Notes under the pieces: generated by a model
What the model saw: only the letters and a program-made list of their open reading frames with translations
The model's database searches: none
Told to the model about the DNA's origin: nothing
Part shown: positions 1 to 6,793 of the stretch, in pieces
Layout of the letters: each line of letters begins with the position of its first letter
Position numbering within the stretch: the stretch's first letter is position 1
Made by a program: the position numbers and the translations under genes
DNA from: Dehalococcoidales bacterium
GTDB lineage: Bacteria > Chloroflexota > Dehalococcoidia > Dehalococcoidales > RBG-16-60-22
DNA: 8,774 nucleotides
Direction: 5' to 3'
Assembly: GCA_030615475.1 (NCBI GenBank)
Contig: JAUWZF010000033.1
Span: 1-8,774 of the forward strand

Positions 1-2129
1 TCACGACCGTCCACGTGCAAGTTCAACTGGGCTTCGGTGGGTAAATTGGAACGCTCAAAGCAGTTTTTACCCGAAAGCTGACAGGTGAGGATAATCCCTT
101 CCAGCGAGCGCGCTCCGTGTTTATACTCCCCCGTCAGTAAAAGAGCCCGCAGTACACCATCATCAATGTCCATGACTTTTTTACCGCCGGAATTGTGCAA
201 CAGCTGCGGCGCGTGACGTTCCAGCAGGGAACGCAGGAGAATGGCGCGCCGAATTATATAGTAAGGGTCCTCAGCCAGATTGTTCCCCTGGCAGTTCGGG
301 CCGAGTATGTTAAGAAATCCCCTCAGCCGACTGATGAAATCCGGCAATTTTTTGTTCTGGTACTCTCCCTCGTCGAGCTTTGCCGCAAAAGCCTCCATGT
401 TGTGGCCGGTGCTACCGGCAAAAACGAAAATACTCTTCCCGATGGGATGGATTATCTGACCTTCCTGGTACTCGCCATCCTGCATGGGCGCCAGAAAATA
501 GCGTAACCAGCCTAACGGCTGTCCATCCAGTGTGGTATCGAACTCGTCCCAGAAAACCAGGGGAATTTTACCCGATAGGGCCTTATCGCGCACCTGGTGG
601 AAGGCATCAAGTAAATCCTCGGGTCCGCCCAATTGAGATATATTAAACGCTAACGTATCAATTTCCCCGGGTTTTACCGAGTCCGCCAACTGCTTGACGG
701 CAAAGGACTTGCCCGACCCCGGCGGTCCGAATACGGCTATGGAAAGAGGCGTCCTCTGCGGCTGACGGTAAAACTCCCTAATCAGGTTGCCGATGCAGTT
801 AAGGGCTTCAATCTCCTTGCGGTCCACCGTCACCAGCTTCCCATAGCGCCCAACCGGTACCGCGGAAAGCGCCAACTCCAGACCCTCGCGGACAATCTTT
901 CCGGCAATATGCTCCAGTGAACCCAGCTCTTGTGTTTCCAGTATCGTCCACAGGCGCGTTGAACCTTCGGGGGCGGCGCCATCAATGCTGATAGATAGCT
1001 TCTCCGCGGGACTGCTCACCGGAACAGTGGCCAGACAACTTCGCCTTTCCGCTATTTTTTTGGCGATGCTTGATATGGGAAAGGCAACCGACTTATTCTC
1101 CAGGTCAGTCCCGGCGCTACCATAGCCTTCTATATGGAGATGCCTCATGGCACTGATACCGGCCTGTATGCCGCCGTGCAGGTCCGGTTTCGATGCACCG
1201 GCCACCATCTCCCAGGCGATTCCTGCCGCCAGGCAGGATGTATAGCCAATCATACCGCCCGGATAGTGCCTGCACCATTCACCTTCCATCGTGCCAGGGT
1301 CGAAGAACAGGGTGGCTTCCAGCGTACCCCCGCTCTTTCTTGAAAGAAGCATCGCGCCGGCCGTATCAAAGGAGATGATAGTGTGCGCAAACGCTGCCAG
1401 CCCGCTTATCCGGGGATTATACATCAACTCCCACACCAGGTCCTGCGCCGTCCGCTCCCAGGAAATTTCGCGACTTACATGAACCTCGGGATGGTGGCGC
1501 AGGTCATTGGCCGTAATAAGTGCCACAACACGCTCAGAATGATTCCTTTGCAGGCAATTCCACAGGTCGCCTGTTGCCAGGGGTGGTACTATCTTGAGCA
1601 GTATCCACGGCCTGGCTGTCCGACTCGACAGTGCTTTAGGCCAGCGTTCCGGGTGGTCACGAAACCCCAGATTGGCATCGTCCAAGACAATCAGGGCCGG
1701 CGTACCACCACCGGATTCATTTTTCTCATTACCGGTTGCCTCCGCTTCGGTACCTGCCCTGTGTATACCCAGGAACTCGGCTACCCGCCAGACCTTTTGA
1801 TCACGTGCCGTGCGACTATCCACCTCGAAAGGCGCCCAGAGGGCGTAGGCGTGATGGAATCGCCGGTCACCCGGACCAATCTGGCCGACGGGCTCTGACA
1901 TCTTCAGTACTTCAATAGCGGTTTGCTTCGACTGGTTACTGGCATCAGCGACAGCTTCTATAAGGTCGGCCAGCAGTGCGTCCCCACCCCTCTGGTAGAA
2001 AGCATGGGACAGGTTGTCCGCGCTCCAGACATTTGTGGGGCTGTCCATCCGCTGTACCCGGGCAATATTCCAGTCTATGGTGACATCCCCGGCGATAATA
2101 ATGCTCTTCCTGCGACTCGGCTTATTCAT
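1..2129 (-). CDS. PfkB-like/AAA+ ATPase fusion protein (3' end outside window)
   Basis: The reading frame is open on the minus strand from 2129 to the window edge, at least 709 residues. The N-terminus (IIIAGDVTIDWNIARVQR, residues 10-27) and a C-terminal GMIGYTS stretch (292-298) look like a ribokinase/PfkB fold, but the GAGD catalytic aspartate is not recognisable, so kinase activity is doubtful. After a linker comes an AAA+ domain: Walker A GPPGSGKS (468-475), Walker B PLVFWDEF with Asp528-Glu529, a sensor-1-like segment FVFAGSTGHN and an arginine-finger-like SRLRGF (Arg601/Arg603). No membrane segments are seen. The start was put at ATG 2129, preceded by GAGG and a G9 tract 5 bases away. 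In-frame ATG 2147 and GTG 2135 are alternatives. It is transcribed away from a gene for a RyR-domain membrane protein, which suggests a joint job. The substrate is unknown. A C-terminal RyR domain beyond the edge is possible but unseen. The AAA+ call is firm; the PfkB-like call is moderate. Confidence 0.85.
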   Translation of the reverse strand, partial: MNKPSRRKSIIIAGDVTIDWNIARVQRMDSPTNVWSADNLSHAFYQRGGDALLADLIEAVADASNQSKQTAIEVLKMSEPVGQIGPGDRRFHHAYALWAPFEVDSRTARDQKVWRVAEFLGIHRAGTEAEATGNEKNESGGGTPALIVLDDANLGFRDHPERWPKALSSRTARPWILLKIVPPLATGDLWNCLQRNHSERVVALITANDLRHHPEVHVSREISWERTAQDLVWELMYNPRISGLAAFAHTIISFDTAGAMLLSRKSGGTLEATLFFDPGTMEGEWCRHYPGGMIGYTSCLAAGIAWEMVAGASKPDLHGGIQAGISAMRHLHIEGYGSAGTDLENKSVAFPISSIAKKIAERRSCLATVPVSSPAEKLSISIDGAAPEGSTRLWTILETQELGSLEHIAGKIVREGLELALSAVPVGRYGKLVTVDRKEIEALNCIGNLIREFYRQPQRTPLSIAVFGPPGSGKSFAVKQLADSVKPGEIDTLAFNISQLGGPEDLLDAFHQVRDKALSGKIPLVFWDEFDTTLDGQPLGWLRYFLAPMQDGEYQEGQIIHPIGKSIFVFAGSTGHNMEAFAAKLDEGEYQNKKLPDFISRLRGFLNILGPNCQGNNLAEDPYYIIRRAILLRSLLERHAPQLLHNSGGKKVMDIDDGVLRALLLTGEYKHGARSLEGIILTCQLSGKNCFERSNLPTEAQLNLHVDGR

Positions 2130-2134
2130 CGGCA

Positions 2135-2143
2135 CCCCCCCCC
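2135..2143 (-). repeat. G9 homopolymer at the start of the PfkB-AAA+ gene
   Basis: Nine consecutive G residues on the coding strand lie between the in-frame ATG at 2147 and the ATG at 2129. If translation starts at 2129, the tract forms the Shine-Dalgarno region (GAGG followed by Gs, 5-base gap TGCCG). If it starts at 2147, the tract is codons 2-5 and a one-base slip would shift the frame. Either way, tract length could alter expression. Confidence 0.8.
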
Positions 2144-2212
2144 TCATTTCACAAAATACCCGCTATAGCGATAAGGCGTTCATAGCAGAGCTTGTTCACT
2201 TATTAACAATCG

Positions 2213-2251
2213 CCCCGGCTAGGGGAACTTACGGGACTGATTTTAATCCCC
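2213..2251 (-). promoter_or_regulatory. leader region able to form mutually exclusive hairpins
   Basis: In the ATPase leader RNA, GGGAUU and AGUCCC form a 6-bp stem with an AAAAUC loop (2250-2233). GGGGA (2251-2247) can instead pair with UCCCC (2226-2222), and the same CCCC (2225-2222) can pair with GGGG (2216-2213) across a 5-base loop. The pairings exclude each other, as in attenuators or riboswitches. I do not recognise a known riboswitch family. The two 10-bp palindromes GAAAGCTTTC (2297-2306) and CGCTATAGCG (2161-2170) also lie in the leader. Confidence 0.3.
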
Positions 2252-2322
2252 GGTGAGATAGTTGTCAATGTTTCCAAGCATGAAGTTCAGGAGGACGAAA
2301 GCTTTCTCAGCCCGTTAGCATC

Positions 2323-2351
2323 ATTATAGCCTCTTTGTATCGGTTTGTCAG
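2323..2351 (-). promoter_or_regulatory. sigma70-type promoter of the PfkB-AAA+ gene
   Basis: Read leftward, CTGACA (2351-2346, 5 of 6 matches to the -35 consensus) is followed by a 17-base spacer and a perfect TATAAT (2328-2323). The expected start of transcription is near 2316, giving a leader of about 170-190 bases before the ATPase start. It is back to back with the rightward promoter, so the two could compete or be controlled together. Confidence 0.65.
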
Positions 2352-2353
2352 TA

Positions 2354-2381
2354 TTGCATTAAATATCAATTCGTTTATAAT
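2354..2381 (+). promoter_or_regulatory. promoter of the TM2/RyR operon
   Basis: A perfect TATAAT lies at 2376-2381. The -35 candidate is weak: TTGCAT at 2354-2359 with a 16-base spacer. The predicted transcript starts near 2388, just upstream of the Shine-Dalgarno AAGGAAG at 2404-2410 of the TM2-like gene. This supports a translation start near 2418 rather than at the much later GTG 2541. Confidence 0.6.
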
Positions 2382-2417
2382 AGAGAATAACATCTAAATA
2401 AGCAAGGAAGCGCCGAT

Positions 2418-2756
2418 ATCAAAAAGGAGTATATAGCCACTATCCTGGCCACCCTGTTAGGTATCTTCGGTTTTCTGGGAACGGGGCACCTCTATGCCGA
2501 CAGAATCGGCCGGGGAATTACCCTGCTCATCGGGGGGTGGGTGATAATCGTAGTCGGTTGCCTGCTCATGGTCTTCTATAGTATGAGCGGCATGGTCATC
2601 CCGCCACCGGGCTACCCCGAACAAGAACCACCGGCTATCGGCCTGGTTTTCGGGTTAGTTTCTATTGTCTTTTTCCTGGGGTATGGCGTCCTCTGGATAT
2701 GGCAAATTATTAACGCCAGGGCAGCCTGCCGTAAACATAATAAGCAGATATCCTGA
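2418..2756 (+). CDS. TM2-domain-like small membrane protein, non-canonical start
   Basis: The frame is open from 2391 to the TGA at 2754-2756. The first ordinary start codon is GTG 2541, but the conserved-looking part lies upstream: KKEYIATILATLLGIFGFLG then TGHLYADRIGRGITLLIGG, a pattern typical of TM2 domains (hydrophobic helix, G-hLY motif, glycine-rich second helix). No ATG, GTG or TTG occurs between 2391 and 2541. ATC at 2418 lies 7 bases after AAGGAAG (2404-2410) and yields a natural x-KKEY N-terminus, so I placed the start there; ATA 2433 after AAGGAG is another option. The product would be 112 residues with about three membrane segments (roughly 6-22, 32-55, 73-96). The third is followed by a basic tail RAACRKHNKQIS. 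It lies 27 bases upstream of the RyR gene, so it is probably co-transcribed. TM2 proteins have no single known role. The family call is moderate and the exact start uncertain; a sequencing error that removed an ATG is possible. Confidence 0.65.
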   Translation: MKKEYIATILATLLGIFGFLGTGHLYADRIGRGITLLIGGWVIIVVGCLLMVFYSMSGMVIPPPGYPEQEPPAIGLVFGLVSIVFFLGYGVLWIWQIINARAACRKHNKQIS

Positions 2757-2783
2757 CGGCCTGCGGGGAAGGTTAAAATCAAG

Positions 2784-4556
2784 ATGAGACAATTATTTGG
2801 CAGATATAAATGGCTCTTAATCGGGCTGATATGGGCTGTGGTAATAGCCCTGGGGTATGTCGGCTTCTACAAGCATTTTGCCGCCTCCGGCGAAACGCGC
2901 TCCGTCTGGGACACCCTGTATCCCTCCCTGCAGTTGTTTGTCATGGAATACAACCTGGTGGGGGCGCCGGGCAGCTGGGAACTACAGGTGGCCAGGTTTC
3001 TGGCGCCGCTGATGGCCGTTTATACGGTCATACAGGCAGCCGCCAGCATTTTCCAGGAACAGATACAGCTGCTCAGATTGCGCTTCCTGAAAAACCACAT
3101 AGTAATTTGCGGACTGGGCCGCAAGGGTTATCTCCTTTCCCGGGCTTTCCGCAGGCGGGGAGAGCGGGTTATCGTAATTGAACAGTACACGGCTAACGAA
3201 TTCCTGGAACAGTGCCGACAGGAAGGCGTCACCGTACTATCGGGGAACGCGACCGATTCGTCACTGCTGCGCCAGGCACGGGTAAACAGGGCTAAATACG
3301 TCATTTCCGTATGCGGCAGCGATGGCGCCAACGCCGAAATCTCCGTAAACACCCACAAGCTGGCTGCCGCCCGCAAAGGAAAGGCACTTTCCTGCCTTGT
3401 TCACATGGTTGACCTCCAGCTATACAACCTGCTCCGGGAGCGGGAAATGGCGACGGGAGAAATAGATACCTTCAGGCTGGAATTTTTCAATGTATTTGAG
3501 AGCGGCTCCAGGGTGCTCCTGCAGGAATACCCTCCCTTCGACACAGCCGCCGAAGCTCACGGTCGGCGACCCCATATCGCCGTAGTCGGTATCGGGCGAT
3601 TTGGTGAAAGCACCGTGGTAAATGCTGCCAGAACATGGTGGGAGAGCCATGCTAAAGACGCTGACCAACTCCGTATTACGATAATCGACCGGCAGGCGGT
3701 AATAAAGAAGGAATCGCTCTGCCTGCGATATCCCCAGTTAGAAGAGGCCTGCGAACTGGTAACCGAACAGATTGATATTAAAGGGCCTGATTTCGAACGG
3801 GCCGATTTTCTCTTCGATGACCGGGGAAATCCCTGTGTCACTATGGTTTATGTTTGCCTTGATGATGATTCCCAGGCCTTAAGTGCCGCCCTGACCTTGC
3901 ACAATCGGCTCCGCTCACTGGAAGTCCCCATAGTAGTGCGCATGACACATGAAGCTGGCCTGGCCACCCTGCTCCGCGAAAGAGATGTAGCCCACGACAG
4001 CTTTGTTAACCTGCATCCGTTCGGACTTTTCGACCGGACATGCACTCCTGAGCTGATATCCGGGTGTACCTACGAAATCCTGGCGAGCGCCGTTCATAAA
4101 CAATACATCGCGAATGAAACAAGAAAAGGCTCCACGCCCGAGACGAATCCATCTATGGTACCCTGGGAGGAACTGCCGGAAAGCATCCGGGAATCGAACC
4201 GAAATCAGGTCGAGCATATTCGCGTCAAGCTGGAGGCCATCGGCTGTGACATTACCATTACCAATGAGTGGGATGTACCGCCATTCCAGTTCACACCCGA
4301 AGAACTGGAACTGATGTCGCAGATGGAACATGTGCGTTTTGTGACGGAACGTTTGAAACAGGGGTTTACCTACGCCCCCTCCAAGGACCTGAAAAAGAAG
4401 ACGAGCCCCACCCTGGTAGCCTGGGAACGACTGCCCGAAGAAGAGAAGGAAAAAGACCGGGAAACCGTGCGTCAAATTTCCGGGCTTCTGGCCAGAACGC
4501 GTTTCCGGATTTACCGATTCCGCAAACAGCTTACATTAAAAGGCCCCGCTCCCTAA
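2784..4556 (+). CDS. membrane protein with tandem TrkA-N/RCK and RyR domains
   Basis: 590 residues. A first membrane helix (about 10-29) is followed by an extracytoplasmic stretch with a pore-helix-like WDTLYPSLQLFVME (42-55), then a second helix (about 67-90). There is no TVGYG-type potassium filter. Residues 104-225 form a TrkA-N/RCK Rossmann fold: HIVICGLGRKG with GxGxxG at 110-115, an acidic residue after strand 2 (VIVIEQ), and NATDSSLLRQARV, the usual GDATD region. A second Rossmann-like unit begins at HIAVVGIGRFG (269-274) and runs to about 450. The C-terminus carries RyR repeats: a partial copy with PWEELP (460-465), then a fuller one with MEHVRF (514-519), GFTY and AWERLP (546-551). 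RyR domains are named after ryanodine receptors; their bacterial role is unresolved. The layout resembles 2-TM channels gated by an RCK ring, so ligand-gated transport is a reasonable inference. The start ATG has GGAAGG 11 bases upstream, a rather wide gap. The gene overlaps the convergent neighbour by 4 bases. Confidence 0.85.
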   Translation: MRQLFGRYKWLLIGLIWAVVIALGYVGFYKHFAASGETRSVWDTLYPSLQLFVMEYNLVGAPGSWELQVARFLAPLMAVYTVIQAAASIFQEQIQLLRLRFLKNHIVICGLGRKGYLLSRAFRRRGERVIVIEQYTANEFLEQCRQEGVTVLSGNATDSSLLRQARVNRAKYVISVCGSDGANAEISVNTHKLAAARKGKALSCLVHMVDLQLYNLLREREMATGEIDTFRLEFFNVFESGSRVLLQEYPPFDTAAEAHGRRPHIAVVGIGRFGESTVVNAARTWWESHAKDADQLRITIIDRQAVIKKESLCLRYPQLEEACELVTEQIDIKGPDFERADFLFDDRGNPCVTMVYVCLDDDSQALSAALTLHNRLRSLEVPIVVRMTHEAGLATLLRERDVAHDSFVNLHPFGLFDRTCTPELISGCTYEILASAVHKQYIANETRKGSTPETNPSMVPWEELPESIRESNRNQVEHIRVKLEAIGCDITITNEWDVPPFQFTPEELELMSQMEHVRFVTERLKQGFTYAPSKDLKKKTSPTLVAWERLPEEEKEKDRETVRQISGLLARTRFRIYRFRKQLTLKGPAP

Positions 4557-6166
4557 GCGCGCCGCGCCCTCCGAAGAATAACGGTGGCCACCACGGCAAC
4601 CACAAGTACGCCGGCAATGATACCTGCAATGACCAGAGCCGGGTTCCCTTTTTCTAATACAATGATGGTAATATCCTCGGAATCGGTCAGGGCGCCGTCG
4701 GACACCTCGAAGCGGACACCGGGGTAAATGCCGTCAGCATCCGGAGTCCAGGAGAAAGTCCGGCTATTCGCGTTGAATTCAGCTCCCATCGGTAGGTTTC
4801 CCGCCGAGTAGGTAAGGTCATCATCATTGGCATCAGTTGCCGAGAGGGTAAAGCGGAGCATTTCGTCCTCGTTGACCTCTTTATCTCCAATGGCGGCCAG
4901 CACCGGCGGTTTGTTGACCTTGCGCACGGTAATGGTAATATCCTCGGAATCGGTCAGAACACCGTCGGACACCTCGAAGTAGACACCTCGGTGGGCGCCC
5001 GGAGTATCCGGAGTCCAGGAGAAAGTCCGGCTATTCGCGTTGAATTCAGCTCCCATCGGTAGGTTTCCCGCCGAGTAGGTGAGGTGATCATCATTGGCAT
5101 CAGTCGCCGAGAGGGTGAAGCGGAGCATTTCGTCCTCGTTGACCTCCTTATCACCTATGGCGGCCAGTACCGGCGGTCTGTTGACCTTGCGCACGGTAAT
5201 GGTAATATCCTCGGAATCGGTCAGGGTGCCGTCGGACACCTCGAAGCGGATACCGGGGTAGATGCCCGGTGCTTCCGGAGTCCAGGAGAAAGTCCGGCCA
5301 TTCGCGTTGAATTTAGCTCCCACCGGCAGATTTTTCGCCGAGTAGGTGAGGTCATCATCATTATCATCAGTCGCCGAGAGGGTAAAGCGGAGCATCTCGT
5401 CCTCGTTGACCTCCTTATCGCCGATAAGGGCCAGTACCGGCGGTCGGGGTTGGAAAAGAGGTAAGTGTTCGTCGGCGGTTACCTCATAGCCGAGAATGGG
5501 CGTTTCTACCTGCCCCTTAGGAAACCAGCCAAACGGATTGGTATTACCCGTAGCTTCGAGCCATATCCACCCCCGGTCACCACTAAGTGTAAAGACCTCA
5601 TTAGCCCTTTCATACTCGGGCATATAGAGTACAACAGCCAGGTGGCCGGGGCTGAGGGTAATCCCGGCCCGGTAGCCCGCCCCCAGATACATTACCACCA
5701 GAAGAAGAGCATGTTCCTCGCAGTCGGCACGGGCTTCTCCCTTCTCCTGCAGAATGTCCAGTATTTCATCGGCATTCAGGGCATACTCCCCCATACCAAA
5801 CACGTCTATATCATGCGTGTACCGGAGGCCGTCCCTCACGTACTCAAATATCTTCTGCGCCCTCTGGGTTCGGTCCGGATATTTCTCGGCAAACTGTTCG
5901 CCCAGCTTGTAAGCAATATCTGAATATTCGCCCAGACTCTCCAGAGCAATCACCGGTCGGAATGTCATTCTGGTTCTCGTTTTCTTTATCTGGAGAAATC
6001 CTTCATCACCAAACGCATCGGTCCGGCATATATTCCAGTCGTCAAAAATTTCGCCGTCTTCCTCCCGGAACTCCGCCGAAGGCCAGGCGAAACACACCTG
6101 GACGGCGAATATCGTGGTTAGAAGAGCAACGACGATACCTGTAAAAACCGACCGTTTCTTCATCAT
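4553..6166 (-). CDS. exported, membrane-anchored transglutaminase-like protein with Ig-like repeats
   Basis: 537 residues from the first ATG. The N-terminus is a signal peptide (KKR, a hydrophobic core, cleavage near CFA-WP). Residues about 85-210 form a transglutaminase-like/papain-fold domain: ADCEEHALLL with Cys149, GHLAVVLYM with His175, and WIWLEATG, where Glu204 stands in the place of the usual third acidic residue. Three 89-residue repeats (242-508) follow; each has PPVLA-IGDKEVNEDE at its start and a DSEDITI strand at its end, like He_PIG/cadherin-type Ig domains. A final hydrophobic helix (about 511-531) ends in RRARRA, which should hold the C-terminus inside the cell with the repeats and enzyme outside. 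Transglutaminase-like domains may be proteases, peptide cross-linkers or amidases; the substrate cannot be told. AAGGA stands 2 bases before the first ATG (6166) and 5 bases before the second (6163), so the second may be the true start. The Shine-Dalgarno overlaps the stop codon of the upstream DUF350-like gene, pointing to coupled translation. Confidence 0.87.
   Translation of the reverse strand: MMKKRSVFTGIVVALLTTIFAVQVCFAWPSAEFREEDGEIFDDWNICRTDAFGDEGFLQIKKTRTRMTFRPVIALESLGEYSDIAYKLGEQFAEKYPDRTQRAQKIFEYVRDGLRYTHDIDVFGMGEYALNADEILDILQEKGEARADCEEHALLLVVMYLGAGYRAGITLSPGHLAVVLYMPEYERANEVFTLSGDRGWIWLEATGNTNPFGWFPKGQVETPILGYEVTADEHLPLFQPRPPVLALIGDKEVNEDEMLRFTLSATDDNDDDLTYSAKNLPVGAKFNANGRTFSWTPEAPGIYPGIRFEVSDGTLTDSEDITITVRKVNRPPVLAAIGDKEVNEDEMLRFTLSATDANDDHLTYSAGNLPMGAEFNANSRTFSWTPDTPGAHRGVYFEVSDGVLTDSEDITITVRKVNKPPVLAAIGDKEVNEDEMLRFTLSATDANDDDLTYSAGNLPMGAEFNANSRTFSWTPDADGIYPGVRFEVSDGALTDSEDITIIVLEKGNPALVIAGIIAGVLVVAVVATVILRRARRA
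4643..4909 (-). repeat. Ig-like repeat unit 3 of the transglutaminase-like protein
   Basis: Third 267-bp unit, residues 420-508, leading directly to the C-terminal membrane anchor. The phase with units 1 and 2 is exact, with no insertions or deletions. Confidence 0.9.
4910..5176 (-). repeat. Ig-like repeat unit 2 of the transglutaminase-like protein
   Basis: Second 267-bp unit, residues 331-419, very close to unit 3 at both protein and DNA level through most of its length. The differing part is near APTEV/GAHRGVYFEVSD. Confidence 0.9.
5177..5443 (-). repeat. Ig-like repeat unit 1 of the transglutaminase-like protein
   Basis: First of three direct 267-bp units, encoding residues 242-330. It is the most divergent copy (KNLPVGAKFNANGRTF where the others have GNLPMGAEFNANSRTF). 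Confidence 0.9.
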
Positions 6167-6171
6167 CTTCC

Positions 6172-6657
6172 TTAGAGGGGTGTCGTCAGGGCGGCGTTCA
6201 TTATCAGGCCGAAGAATACCAGATAGCCAAAGACATACACGCCGGAGGCAATCGGCTCCTGCCCCAGAGTCTTGAACGATATTCTCCGCGATACCCAGAT
6301 GAGGACGTTGAGAATAACGATTCCCACCAGCAGGCTCAGGAAAAAGCCGGCCGCCATGAGAATTAACCTGTTCGGGTTAAACACGGCCAACCACGGTGAA
6401 GCCCCCACGAGTGTCGGCAGCGTTGAGGCCCCGTGTACCACCAGCCCGATGCAGATGATAAACCCGCTGATATAAAGGCCGGTGGCGATGCTGTTTTCGC
6501 CTATCTTCTGACGTTCGCGAATGTGGGGGGTAAGCGCGTCCAGGACAAGCACCCCGATCCAGAGCAGGATGGCACACACGAAGGCAAAAAAGGCGGTCCT
6601 AGCCAGCCAGAGCAGCACGGTAACGTAATAGGGAACAGAGGTACCTAACTCTTCCAT
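6172..6657 (-). CDS. DUF350-like four-helix membrane protein
   Basis: 161 residues, nearly all hydrophobic, in four predicted membrane helices (about 12-39, 57-78, 96-120, 136-157). It looks like an internal duplication: GENSIATGLYISGFIICIGL in the first half matches GQEPIASGVYVFGYLVFFGL in the second, and each follows a short basic stretch (LTPHIRERQKI and RRISFKTL). This pattern is typical of DUF350 proteins, small membrane proteins of unknown function. The start is fixed by an excellent AAGGAGGT (6670-6663) 5 bases before the ATG. It is the first gene of an operon with the transglutaminase-like protein, whose ATG lies 5 bases after this stop codon, so the two products probably act together at the membrane. 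The DUF350 assignment rests on reading the sequence by eye. Confidence 0.75.
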   Translation of the reverse strand: MEELGTSVPYYVTVLLWLARTAFFAFVCAILLWIGVLVLDALTPHIRERQKIGENSIATGLYISGFIICIGLVVHGASTLPTLVGASPWLAVFNPNRLILMAAGFFLSLLVGIVILNVLIWVSRRISFKTLGQEPIASGVYVFGYLVFFGLIMNAALTTPL

Positions 6658-6677
6658 ATTTCACCTCCTTAATACCA

Positions 6678-6688
6678 CCTAGTCTAGG
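6678..6688. promoter_or_regulatory. palindrome CCTAGTCTAGG over a -10 box, possible operator
   Basis: Five-base arms CCTAG/CTAGG around a single T form a perfect inverted repeat covering the -10 of the leftward operon. Its position would let a bound dimer block RNA polymerase. No second copy was noticed near the opposing promoter at 6794-6822. Confidence 0.35.
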
Positions 6689-6709
6689 CAACACAACATC
6701 GCTTGTCAA
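6681..6709 (-). promoter_or_regulatory. promoter of the DUF350/transglutaminase operon
   Basis: A perfect TTGACA (6709-6704), a 17-base spacer and TAGACT (6686-6681, 4 of 6). Transcription should start near 6674, leaving a leader of only about 17 bases containing the Shine-Dalgarno. The -10 sits inside the perfect palindrome CCTAG-T-CTAGG (6678-6688), a possible repressor site. Confidence 0.65.
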
Positions 6710-6793
6710 GGTCTCATCCGCAGTAGCAGGTGAATTAACAAACGCAGTCGCCTTACTCAAGTATCGAACTCTGTAAATCCGCGAAGACATCAT

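Noticed and set aside
195..2256. Several plus-strand ORFs of 60-171 codons
   Set aside because: They lie opposite a continuous minus-strand frame with clear Walker A and B motifs and show no family-like sequence; they are shadows.
2281..2310. Hammerhead-ribozyme-like piece (GGACGAAAGC) on the plus strand
   Set aside because: The CUGAUGA core is absent, so only the GAAA part fits.
3128..4475. Minus-strand ORFs up to 186 codons opposite the RCK-RyR gene
   Set aside because: They have no recognisable motifs, and the plus strand holds a full domain series.
4643..5443. Tandem repeats as a CRISPR array
   Set aside because: The units are 267 bp, adjoin without spacers and are coding.
4687..5464. 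Short ORFs in other frames of the repeat region, similar to each other
   Set aside because: Their similarity only reflects the DNA repeats of the true gene.
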